DNA of 64,000 nucleotides, taken from NCBI RefSeq assembly GCF_011742925.1, contig NZ_WAEL01000003.1, positions 124,001-188,000 on the forward strand, written 5' to 3'. Origin of the DNA: Fibrivirga algicola. GTDB taxonomy: Bacteria > Bacteroidota > Bacteroidia > Cytophagales > Spirosomataceae. The notes under the pieces are model-generated. The model ran no database searches and had not been told where the DNA came from. It saw only the letters and a list, made by a program, of their open reading frames with translations. Below, piece after piece: positions 50,735 through 58,730 of the stretch; position 1 is the first letter of the stretch; the number at the start of each line of letters is the position of its first letter. The position numbers and the translations under genes are program-made.

Positions 50735-52177
50735 ATGTCATCCCACAATCGTATTCTGTACTGGTTCCGCAACGATCTGCGGTTACACGATAATCCTGGT
50801 TTCACGGCGGCCTGTAATGAGGCACTTCAGGTGTTACCCGTCTACATCTTAGACCCCAAACAGTTTCGGGATATTCCCAGGCTTGGCATCAGAAAAACAG
50901 GCATTTTCCGCGCCAGTTTCCTGCTCGAATGCATTGCCGATTTGCGTGCGTCACTTCGGGCGCGTGGGGCCGATCTGATTATTCGGGTGGGCGACCCGGC
51001 ACGGATTCTGGCCGATATGGCCGAGGAGATTGATGCTACGGCCGTTTATGCGAGCAAAGAGGTAACGGTGGAGGAAACAGACGTTGAATCTGCTTTGTCG
51101 AAACGGCTTAAACCTCTCAACATTGACATTGAATTATTCTGGGGTAGCACGCTCTATCACATCCGGGACCTGCCGTTCGGTATTGCCAAGCTCCCTGACG
51201 TGTTTACTCAGTTTCGAAACAGCGTAGAGAAAAAAACGCAGGTACGTGACCTCGATCCAGCCCCTGATCAGGTACGTATGCCCGGCGATATCGACGCGGG
51301 TGAGTTGCCTTCTCTGTCAAAATTAGGTTACACCGAAGCGCTACAGACCGATGTACGCGCCGCAGTGCCGTTCAGAGGCGGTGAGACGATAGCCCTCGAC
51401 CGGCTTAACCACTATTTGTGGGCGAGTGATCGGATACGTACCTACAAAGAAACACGCAACGGAATGCTGGGCGAAGCCTATTCCAGTAAGTTTTCGGCCT
51501 GGCTGGCCCACGGTTGTTTGTCGCCCCGGCTGGTTTACCACGAAGTGAAACGGTATGAGCGTGAACGCGTTGCCAATGACTCGACCTACTGGCTAATTTT
51601 TGAGCTGATCTGGCGCGATTTCTTCCGGTTTGTTGCTCTACGTTTTGGCTCACGCTTGTTTAAACCAAGCGGCATCAAGCACGACTTACAGAAGAAGTGG
51701 GTACATGACCTGGACCTGTTTCAGCGGTGGGCGTCCGGCAACACGGGTATTCCATTCATCGATGCCAACATGCGCGAGCTGAACGCCACGGGCTTTATGA
51801 GCAATCGGGGGCGGCAAAACGTGGGCAGTTTCCTGGTGAAAGACCTCGGCATTGACTGGACCTGGGGCGCAGCTTACTTTGAGAGTCTGCTCGTCGATTA
51901 TGACCCGTGCAGCAACTGGGGCAATTGGAACTACGTAGCCGGCGTAGGCAACGACCCGCGGGAAGACCGATATTTTAACATTTACAGTCAGGCTACCCGC
52001 TATGACGAGCAGGGTGATTTTGTAAAACACTGGCTTCCTGAACTCAGTAACGTACCTGCCAACAAGGTTCATTTGGTATCGCAGCTTGACAGCCAGCAAC
52101 TGACCAGCTACGGTGTTACGCTGGGCAGCACCTACCCGCTTCCCGTACTAAATCCATCTAAGTGGCTAAAAAGGTAG
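50735..52177 (+). CDS. Cryptochrome DASH (DNA photolyase family)
   Basis: The 480-residue protein has an N-terminal photolyase domain that starts with ILYWFRNDLRLHDNPGF and a FAD-binding C-terminal domain with WRDFFRF near 300, GNTGIPFIDANMRELNATGFMSNRGRQ (positions about 345-371) and DYDPCSNWGNWNYVAGVGNDPR. The extended asparagine-rich segments are diagnostic of the DASH group, which repairs cyclobutane dimers in single-stranded DNA and senses blue light. The ATG at 50735 was chosen because the residues upstream do not match the family. It is downstream of the ferredoxin gene by 119 bp. Confidence 0.95.
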   Translation: MSSHNRILYWFRNDLRLHDNPGFTAACNEALQVLPVYILDPKQFRDIPRLGIRKTGIFRASFLLECIADLRASLRARGADLIIRVGDPARILADMAEEIDATAVYASKEVTVEETDVESALSKRLKPLNIDIELFWGSTLYHIRDLPFGIAKLPDVFTQFRNSVEKKTQVRDLDPAPDQVRMPGDIDAGELPSLSKLGYTEALQTDVRAAVPFRGGETIALDRLNHYLWASDRIRTYKETRNGMLGEAYSSKFSAWLAHGCLSPRLVYHEVKRYERERVANDSTYWLIFELIWRDFFRFVALRFGSRLFKPSGIKHDLQKKWVHDLDLFQRWASGNTGIPFIDANMRELNATGFMSNRGRQNVGSFLVKDLGIDWTWGAAYFESLLVDYDPCSNWGNWNYVAGVGNDPREDRYFNIYSQATRYDEQGDFVKHWLPELSNVPANKVHLVSQLDSQQLTSYGVTLGSTYPLPVLNPSKWLKR

Positions 52178-52188
52178 ACCAGAAAGGC

Positions 52189-52227
52189 TTCTATTCATTT
52201 TTAGCAATCTAAAAAGGTAAAATAGAA
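52189..52227. terminator. Two-tier AT-rich hairpin after the cryptochrome gene
   Basis: TTCTATT/AATAGAA (52189-52195, 52221-52227) encloses TTTTTAG-CAAT-CTAAAAA (52198-52215). It begins 11 bp after the cryptochrome stop. No long T-run follows; it is a probable terminator. Confidence 0.55.
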
Positions 52228-52331
52228 TGCAGGCGGCTCATTGTCACTATTCATTCAATTTTGTCTATTTAAAAGTAGGTTTTAGCTTTTTAAAATTATT
52301 TTTTTCCCGTACCGTCAATATGTGAAATCCA

Positions 52332-52419
52332 AAGTTCTTCCATAATCGTATACCCTAAGCTTTTCCGAACAACCGGATGGGCTTAACCGATTCTTATTTC
52401 TACGATTATGGAAGAACTT
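52332..52419 (+). promoter_or_regulatory. 19-bp perfect hairpin that encloses the start codon of the ferritin-like gene
   Basis: The arm at 52332-52350 (AAGTTCTTCCATAATCGTA) is exactly complementary to 52401-52419, which contains the ATG at 52408. The 50-nt loop can form two smaller stems: TAAGC/GCTTA (52356-52360, 52381-52385) and TCCG/CGGA inside it. In the mRNA the start codon would be fully paired. This suggests translation control by temperature, a ligand, a protein or an antisense RNA. The repeat is certain; the function is inference. Confidence 0.75.
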
Positions 52420-53145
52420 AACACATTACCCGAGTCGCCGGCCCGCGTTGACGGTGTGGGTCGTCGGTCGTTCCTACGTTATGTGGGTGGAGCCGCAGTA
52501 GTAGGTGGGATCCTGTCATCCTGCACACCAGACAGCGAGGTAGCCGTATCAACTACGCCTGAGTATAATCTCAACAAGTATGCCCGGCAAATGAGCAATG
52601 GCATAACTGTAGATTTGGGAACTGGCGAAGTGGCCATCCTAAACTATGCCTACGCGCTGGAGCAACTCGAGGCAGCTTATTACGAAATGCTGCTGGCTAA
52701 CCCTTATCCAGAAATGACCGCCATGGAGCGCGCTATGTTTACCGACATCCGCGATCATGAAGTGGTTCACCGCCAGTTCTTCAAAGCTGCCCTTGGCTCA
52801 GCTGCCATCCCCGGTCTGACTCCTAACTTCAGTGGCATTAACTTCCGTCAGCGGTCGGTAGCCATCGACGTAGCCCGTCAGTTCGAAGATGTTGGTGTAA
52901 CCGCCTACAATGGTGCCGGTAAATACCTGAAAACGGCGAACTACCTGCTTACTGCCGGTAAAATCGTATCGGTAGAAGCCCGTCACGCTGCCTTGCTGAG
53001 CGAGTTACAATTCCCATTCTCAAGCTCATTCGCGGGTGATACCCCCGTTGATGGTCAGGGTCTGGAGCGTTCGCGTGAACCAGGTGCTGTGTTGGCGATT
53101 GTGGCTCCATTTGTTCAGGAGACCATCACCTTCACACTGGCTTAA
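52408..53145 (+). CDS. Exported ferritin-like di-iron protein 1
   Basis: The 245-residue protein has a Tat-type lipoprotein signal: RRSFLRYVGGAAVVGG followed by lipobox LSSC. The mature part is a four-helix ferritin-like domain (pfam Ferritin_2 type) with a complete ligand set: Glu in LEQLEAAYY, ExxH in DHEVVH, Glu in QFEDVGV and ExxH in VEARHA. Export folded through Tat fits a metal cofactor. Function is unknown; iron storage, oxidase or stress protection are options. The start codon is buried in a perfect 19-bp hairpin. A paralogue follows 33 bp downstream in the same operon. Confidence 0.9.
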   Translation: MEELNTLPESPARVDGVGRRSFLRYVGGAAVVGGILSSCTPDSEVAVSTTPEYNLNKYARQMSNGITVDLGTGEVAILNYAYALEQLEAAYYEMLLANPYPEMTAMERAMFTDIRDHEVVHRQFFKAALGSAAIPGLTPNFSGINFRQRSVAIDVARQFEDVGVTAYNGAGKYLKTANYLLTAGKIVSVEARHAALLSELQFPFSSSFAGDTPVDGQGLERSREPGAVLAIVAPFVQETITFTLA

Positions 53146-53178
53146 TTAATCTTTTCATCGAAAAACAGAAACTCAGCA

Positions 53179-53967
53179 ATGAATCTGCAAAATATTCTCA
53201 ACGAGCTGGAGTCCGTCGATGGCGAGGTTTTCGACCGTCTGGCCCATGTATCACGCCGTAACATGTTCAGCATGTGGGCAAACAAAGCGGCAAAAGTAGC
53301 AGCTGCTGCTCCCGTAGTAATGGCCTCGGCCCTCTCTAACGCATACGGTCAGTCAGGTCTGCCAGCAGGTGTAGTGGATGTGCTCAACTTCGCCCTGACC
53401 CTTGAGTACCTGGAAGCAGAATTTTATGTTCGTGGTACCGAAACTAGCGGCCTGATTCCAAGCCAGTACATGGAGATCTTCCGCCAGATCCGGAAGCACG
53501 AAGAAGCACACGTTCGTCTGTTGCGTTCAGTTCTGGGCTCTCAGGCAGTAGCCAAGCCTACATTCGATTTCACCGGCAAGGGCTTCTTCCCAACGGTATT
53601 CTCGAATTTCCAAACGTACGCCGCCCTATCGCAAGCATTTGAAGATACAGGTGTACGCGCCTACAAAGGTCAGGCAGGTAACCTGATTCCGGCTCCTGCC
53701 ATTCTGGAAGTAGCCCTGAACATCCACTCAGTAGAAGCACGCCATGCCGCTCGGGTTCGGGCGTTGCGCGGCTTCAAAGGCTGGATTACCAATTCTGATT
53801 CAAGCGGCCTGCCAGCAGCTATTTATGCGGGCGAAAGCTACACCAACCAACTTGGTGTAGAACTAACCAGCGTATCAGGCAAGTCGGTTGAAGCGGTTAC
53901 CGAATCATTCGACGAGCCACTGAGCAAAGCCGACGTATTGGCTATTGCCAGTCAGTTTATTGCTTAG
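53179..53967 (+). CDS. Exported ferritin-like di-iron protein 2
   Basis: The 262-residue protein has a long N-terminal region before a Tat-like signal (SRRNMFSMWANKAAKVAAAA, about residues 25-44, then SNAYGQ). The ferritin-like domain keeps all the di-iron ligands: LEYLEAEFY, ExxH in HEEAH, AFEDTGV and VEARHA. It is a diverged paralogue of the gene 33 bp upstream; unlike that protein it has no lipobox, so it should be soluble in the periplasm. The two may form a hetero-oligomer. A Rho-independent terminator follows 32 bp after the stop. Confidence 0.9.
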   Translation: MNLQNILNELESVDGEVFDRLAHVSRRNMFSMWANKAAKVAAAAPVVMASALSNAYGQSGLPAGVVDVLNFALTLEYLEAEFYVRGTETSGLIPSQYMEIFRQIRKHEEAHVRLLRSVLGSQAVAKPTFDFTGKGFFPTVFSNFQTYAALSQAFEDTGVRAYKGQAGNLIPAPAILEVALNIHSVEARHAARVRALRGFKGWITNSDSSGLPAAIYAGESYTNQLGVELTSVSGKSVEAVTESFDEPLSKADVLAIASQFIA

Positions 53968-53999
53968 TCGGACTGGTCCGATTTTTTGTGAAGGTGGCA

Positions 54000-54036
54000 A
54001 AACGCCCGGCAGCTACTAGCTTTGCCGGGCGTTTGT
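54000..54036 (+). terminator. Rho-independent terminator after the ferritin-like operon
   Basis: AAACGCCCGGCA (54000-54011) pairs perfectly with TGCCGGGCGTTT (54023-54034) around an 11-nt loop. It lies 32 bp after the ferritin 2 stop and 24 bp before the next gene. Confidence 0.85.
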
Positions 54037-54058
54037 CTATCACGACATTTGTGTCACG

Positions 54059-54745
54059 ATGCGTATCAGTGTTATCATACCTGCCTTCAATGAAGCAACG
54101 TCGATTGCGGCGGTAGTAAGCGATGTGTTTGCCTACGCCAACCAACAAGTGGCTGAGGTGCTGGTTGTTGACGGCGGTAGCAGCGACACCACCGTTGAGT
54201 GCGCATGTCGGGCTGGTGCTACTGTCATAACATCACCCAGGCCAGGCCGTGCGGCCCAGATGAATTTTGGCGTTCAATACGCAACGGGCGACATACTCTA
54301 TTTTGTACATGCCGATGTACGGCTACACCCCGACTTCACTACTGACATTGCCCAAGCAATATCCGACGGGTTTGAGGCGGGTCGCTACCGATTCCGGTTC
54401 GATTCAGACAGCATCATGCTGCGCGTAAATAGCTATGGCACCCGATTTGGCGGGCTCATGAGCCGGGGTGGCGACCAAACGCTGTTCATTACGCGAGCCC
54501 TGTTCGACCGCCTGCATGGGTTCGATGAGCACTATGTCATCATGGAAGATTTTGACATAATTCGCCGCATTGAACAACAGGCCCGCTTTGCCGTCATCCC
54601 CAAAAACGTGGTTGTGTCGGCCCGTAAATACGAGGCCAATTCCTGGTTGCGGGTGCAACTGGCCAACCTGGCTGCGGTTGTTCTTTTTGCCTGCCATGTG
54701 CAACCCACCCGTATTGCACGTACCTACCGCACCTTCCTGAAATAA
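54059..54745 (+). CDS. Family 2 glycosyltransferase of the TIGR04283 type
   Basis: The 228-residue protein has a compact GT-A domain: ISVIIPAFNEATSIAAVV at the start, VVDGGSSDTT near 38, SPRPGRAAQMNFG near 60, YFVHADVRLHPDF near 81, and GGDQTLFITRALFDRLHGF near 145. This set matches the TIGR04283 group, linked in some bacteria to arsenosugar synthesis or to radical-SAM/selenodomain proteins. No arsenic genes are adjacent, so the substrate is open. A hydrophobic C-terminal stretch may associate it with the membrane. It converges with the VCBS gene, 15 bp away. Confidence 0.85.
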   Translation: MRISVIIPAFNEATSIAAVVSDVFAYANQQVAEVLVVDGGSSDTTVECACRAGATVITSPRPGRAAQMNFGVQYATGDILYFVHADVRLHPDFTTDIAQAISDGFEAGRYRFRFDSDSIMLRVNSYGTRFGGLMSRGGDQTLFITRALFDRLHGFDEHYVIMEDFDIIRRIEQQARFAVIPKNVVVSARKYEANSWLRVQLANLAAVVLFACHVQPTRIARTYRTFLK

Positions 54746-54760
54746 TCTGTTTTTGCCTGT

Positions 54761-57700
54761 CTACCGTTTTGCCACACTACCTGGCAGAGACTCAAGGCGT
54801 TTCCGTCCCTGCGAATTAGTCAGTTCAACCGCTTTCACCTGCGGACCGAGAAGCAGTGTCCGGGCCGACTGCGACAGAAACGAACTACCATAGCTAAGCT
54901 CTACCTTTTGTTGTTTTCCATCAGCGAAACGCACTACAGCCGACACATCAGTTGGTCGAAGACGTACCTGCCTGGCGGGTTTACTGTTACGGAATACGCA
55001 TAGCCGCCCTCGATTTTGAGTTGCTACCAGTAACTCGGCACCCCGGCTGTCGGTGAGTTGCGCCAGTCCTTTCGCGTTTCCGGGTACGTAGAAACCGCTG
55101 GTTGCCATAGATTGAGCGCTAAAGTGGCCTTTGCCATCGCCCCGAAGCATCAGTCCGTTCAGGGCGTCATACCGTCCGGCTAGTACTTCGCCGCCATAGT
55201 CGTTGCCAACCAGCACCACATCCAGATTTCCGTCACGATCTACATCATCGGCGACCATCCCGAAGACAGGCGCAAGTTGAGCCTGTACAGGCAGTGCATG
55301 AACCGCAAACGTACCGTTGCCTTTATTCTCGACATAAGCTGATTCCAGGTAGTTAGCTTCCAGCACCATGGCCTGCTGCCGTTCTTCGGGCGTGAGCAGT
55401 TTATCAATAGAAGCCGTGGCAAAATCCTTGTAGTAGGGAAACCGCCGCCGCATCACAATCATCTGCTTGATCAGGTCTTCACGACCATGAAACGAGTACT
55501 CTTGCCGTCGGCCCTCCGCATCAGGGATAAAAATGGTAGGTATGGCGTCGTAAAAGCCATTGTTGTCGAAGTCACCGGCATACACGCGTACCGGCTCCTG
55601 CTTGCTGGCCCGCATTCGAGCGTTACGCCCCAGGTTACCAGCCACATAGTCGATATCGCCGTCGCGATCGAAGTCACCGGCCACCAGTGAGTTCCACCAC
55701 CCCACTGCACCAGCCAGTTGAGTATCGGCGGCTTTCTTCGTCAATTTACCCGCTTCGTTGGTCAGCAAGGTCAAGGGCATCCATTCGCCAGCCAGCATCA
55801 GGTCGAGATCGCCATCGTTATCGGGGTCGGTCCAGAGGGCATCACAGACAAGGCCAATATCGTTTAGGGCCGGAGCCAATTGGGTCGTCACGTCGGTGAA
55901 GCGGGGCTGTCCGGGTTTGCTGTCATTGCGCAGCAACACACTCGATGTTGGCTTGGGGTACTGGTCAGGAATCACCCGTCCGCCAATAAACAGATCAAGG
56001 TCACCATCGCGGTCGAAGTCGGCGGCTTTCACGCACGACTTGCTGATCATGTTGATGGGTAACGTACCTGTTGTTCGGGTGAACTGACCTTTTCCATCGT
56101 TCACATATAGCCGATCCTGATAAACGGGTGTATTCGCCTCCCCTTCACTGCCGCCGCTGGCAATATATAGGTCAAGGTCACCATCGCGATCCGCATCGAA
56201 CAGCAGCGTACCCATATCTTCCTCAGCCTTGCCATTAGGCCCGTTTTCAGTAGGCAATAAGTCTTTTTCTGTAAAGGCACCAGTCGCTGTTTGCAGCAGA
56301 AAATGACCTTTTTGGGTACGGGATCCCCCTATGAACAGATCGTCGAGTCCATCTCCGTTGACATCTCCGACCGACACACCAGGGCTATACTGCGACAGTT
56401 TATGCGGCAGCAGTTTCTGCGTATTAAAATCGATGTACTCCGGTTCCTGATGCAGGTACGTTATGGCCAGCGAGTCGGTCACTTCGCTAAATAGTTGAGC
56501 AGGCTGGCTTGCAGGTGGCGAAACAGGCTCATTCGCGTTTCGGCTGTCAGCCAGCAGCACCTGATTGGCCTTCACATTCCGTAATGTCTGCTGCCGGGCC
56601 GGCTGTGTACCGATGGCTGGCCAGATAATACGTACCTCGTTGATGGTCTTCTCCTTACCCATCCCAAAATGAGCAATGGGTTCAACCGTCGACAAATAGC
56701 CTCGATATGGGCTATGTTCATACACCTGTTGCTGCTCGTTCTGCTTTCCATAGTGTAATTCCACAATAGCCCCAAGTCCCATTTTATTCTGTGCCGGGCC
56801 GGTAAACTTCACTCGTAGGTAATTGGCTTGCTCAGGCGTCCGTTCGTTGAGGTTGTTCCGGTACACAAAGGCTGAGTCATTGATATTATTGACCACATAA
56901 TCGAGGTCACCGTCATTATCAAGATCACCGTAGGCCGCACCGTTCGAAAACGAGGGGACATCAATGCCCCAGTCTTTGGTGACATCGGAGAACGTAAGGT
57001 CACCATTATTTCGGAATGCGTAGTTGCTGATTTTTACCACCGGAATCTGAGCCAGCGTGAAATCTTTAGTCGCCACCTGCCCACTTTCAGCCCTGAACGT
57101 CATGAAATCGCGATCGGTCACATCTTTCGGGAAGCCATTGGTAATGAGCAGATCACGAAAGCCGTTGTTGTCAAAATCAACCACCATAGGTGCCCAGCTC
57201 CAGTCGGTTTCGGCTACGTCGGCCAGCAGGCTGATCTCACTAAAAGCTGGCGCCCCTGCGTTTGGCCGCATCCCCTGGTTGAGTTGTACCGTGTTACGAA
57301 CAAACTGATAACTGTACCCGTACTGGTCATTATTCAGGTACGTCTGGTAGCTATTGGCCGCCAGCATCATCTTCTTCCGTACATTGTCGCGGGGCATCAT
57401 ATCCACCGCAATCACATCAACCAGACCGTCATTATTAATGTCGGTTACGTCGTTACCCATCGCCGTGTTGCTAGTATGCTTAAATGACTCGGCGGCCCGG
57501 TCAGTAAACGTACCATCGTGGTTGTTGATATACAGCAGGTCGTCGGAGAGGTAATCGTTGGTCACGTAGATATCTTTCCATCCGTCGCGATTTATATCCA
57601 CGATATTTAGGCCAAGTCCATAGCCATCGTGGATAATGCCCGCCTGTGCCGACACGTTTGTGAACACCGGATGACCAAGTGTTGCATTAGGGTCGTTTCG

Positions 57701-58363
57701 ATACAGCCGGTCAGTATTCAATGACGAACCATCATTTACCTTCGCCCGGTACACGTTCGGGTATTCGTCGATGCGGTCGGTGAGCAGGTACAGGTCGAGG
57801 TCCCCGTCGTTATCATAGTCGAAAAAAGCGGCGTGGGTCGTGTGACTATTGTCAGCAATACCATACTCGCTGGCCATCTCCCGAAACGCGGGTTTACCAT
57901 TCGTTAACCCCTGATTTACATATAGCAGGTTTTCCCGCTGTTTGTCAGCCCTGCTCAGGGTGGCGCTGACGTATATATCCAGCCAACCATCATTGTTTAT
58001 ATCAATGATGGTTGCTCCCGAGCACCATTTCCCGCTGCCGGTAACGCCAGCCGCCTGCGTGATATCGTCAAATTTGAAATCACCCTTATTCAAGTACAGC
58101 CGGTTCGCTACCTGATTACCCGTAAAAAAAACATCGGGCAGGCTGTCGTTATTGAAATCGCCCAGGGCTACGCCACCACCATTGTAGAAGTATTCGATAT
58201 CCAGAATACTCGCCGAATCAGATTCGGTGATTCGATTGGCGAACGTAATCCCTGTTTCCTCGGCCGGTAATGAGCTAAAGAGAGGGGTTGGCGACGACTG
58301 GCAAGCTACTAAGCAGCTTGTAAGTACTGCAAAAAAAAACGGCGTTAACCTTCGAAAAACCAT
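54761..58363 (-). CDS. Giant VCBS/FG-GAP repeat lipoprotein with UnbV (CRTAC1-like) domain
   Basis: The 1200-residue protein has a lipoprotein signal (VLTSCLVAC near residues 14-22). It then has about fourteen calcium-binding DxDxDGxxD-type FG-GAP repeats, such as DINNDGWLDIYV and DFDRDGDLDLFIGG, arranged as two beta-propellers. Between them (about 515-615) lies an ASPIC/UnbV domain, with HFGMGKEKTINEVRIIWP. CRTAC1-like proteins of this type are common next to SusC/SusD systems in Bacteroidota and are thought to bind or process glycans at the cell surface. It is divergent from the SusC gene. Function is inferred from family and context. Confidence 0.92.
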   Translation of the reverse strand: MVFRRLTPFFFAVLTSCLVACQSSPTPLFSSLPAEETGITFANRITESDSASILDIEYFYNGGGVALGDFNNDSLPDVFFTGNQVANRLYLNKGDFKFDDITQAAGVTGSGKWCSGATIIDINNDGWLDIYVSATLSRADKQRENLLYVNQGLTNGKPAFREMASEYGIADNSHTTHAAFFDYDNDGDLDLYLLTDRIDEYPNVYRAKVNDGSSLNTDRLYRNDPNATLGHPVFTNVSAQAGIIHDGYGLGLNIVDINRDGWKDIYVTNDYLSDDLLYINNHDGTFTDRAAESFKHTSNTAMGNDVTDINNDGLVDVIAVDMMPRDNVRKKMMLAANSYQTYLNNDQYGYSYQFVRNTVQLNQGMRPNAGAPAFSEISLLADVAETDWSWAPMVVDFDNNGFRDLLITNGFPKDVTDRDFMTFRAESGQVATKDFTLAQIPVVKISNYAFRNNGDLTFSDVTKDWGIDVPSFSNGAAYGDLDNDGDLDYVVNNINDSAFVYRNNLNERTPEQANYLRVKFTGPAQNKMGLGAIVELHYGKQNEQQQVYEHSPYRGYLSTVEPIAHFGMGKEKTINEVRIIWPAIGTQPARQQTLRNVKANQVLLADSRNANEPVSPPASQPAQLFSEVTDSLAITYLHQEPEYIDFNTQKLLPHKLSQYSPGVSVGDVNGDGLDDLFIGGSRTQKGHFLLQTATGAFTEKDLLPTENGPNGKAEEDMGTLLFDADRDGDLDLYIASGGSEGEANTPVYQDRLYVNDGKGQFTRTTGTLPINMISKSCVKAADFDRDGDLDLFIGGRVIPDQYPKPTSSVLLRNDSKPGQPRFTDVTTQLAPALNDIGLVCDALWTDPDNDGDLDLMLAGEWMPLTLLTNEAGKLTKKAADTQLAGAVGWWNSLVAGDFDRDGDIDYVAGNLGRNARMRASKQEPVRVYAGDFDNNGFYDAIPTIFIPDAEGRRQEYSFHGREDLIKQMIVMRRRFPYYKDFATASIDKLLTPEERQQAMVLEANYLESAYVENKGNGTFAVHALPVQAQLAPVFGMVADDVDRDGNLDVVLVGNDYGGEVLAGRYDALNGLMLRGDGKGHFSAQSMATSGFYVPGNAKGLAQLTDSRGAELLVATQNRGRLCVFRNSKPARQVRLRPTDVSAVVRFADGKQQKVELSYGSSFLSQSARTLLLGPQVKAVELTNSQGRKRLESLPGSVAKR

Positions 58364-58730
58364 GAGTATTTACACGAATTAACCAGACGAACTACTTAGC
58401 ACATTTTTTACAATTCAGTTAAATTAGTTTAGGCATTACGTATTTATACAACGACAAAAATAAGTAATACGCAGGCAATTACTGAGTTGTTTTAATGCGT
58501 ATAGTAATATAATGCAAAATAATATTTTTAAAGAAAAAATAATAAATTGAGATCAAAATTATTGTATAATAAACTGATTTACAACGGCTTATATTAATGC
58601 AATTTCCCTGTTTATATCGTAAATCACTTTTTAATGTCAGGAATAAGTTAAAAAGTATCAAAATATACTTTGAAAGATAGGTGTAGCATTTTACATTGAT
58701 TCGTTTTCACAATTTAATTAACTCGACTAG
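58364..58730. promoter_or_regulatory. AT-rich divergent promoter region of the VCBS gene and susC-like gene
   Basis: These 367 bp are strongly AT-rich and have no supported gene. TATACTTTG at 58664-58672, 58 bp before the SusC-like ATG, is one base longer than the minus-7 consensus TAnnTTTG. Long A/T tracts lie at 58500-58620. No operator palindrome was recognised. Confidence 0.4.

Noticed and set aside
58479-58661. 60-codon minus-strand frame in the divergent region before the SusC-like gene
   Set aside because: Its composition (Ile, Tyr, Asn, Phe) simply reflects the AT-rich DNA.
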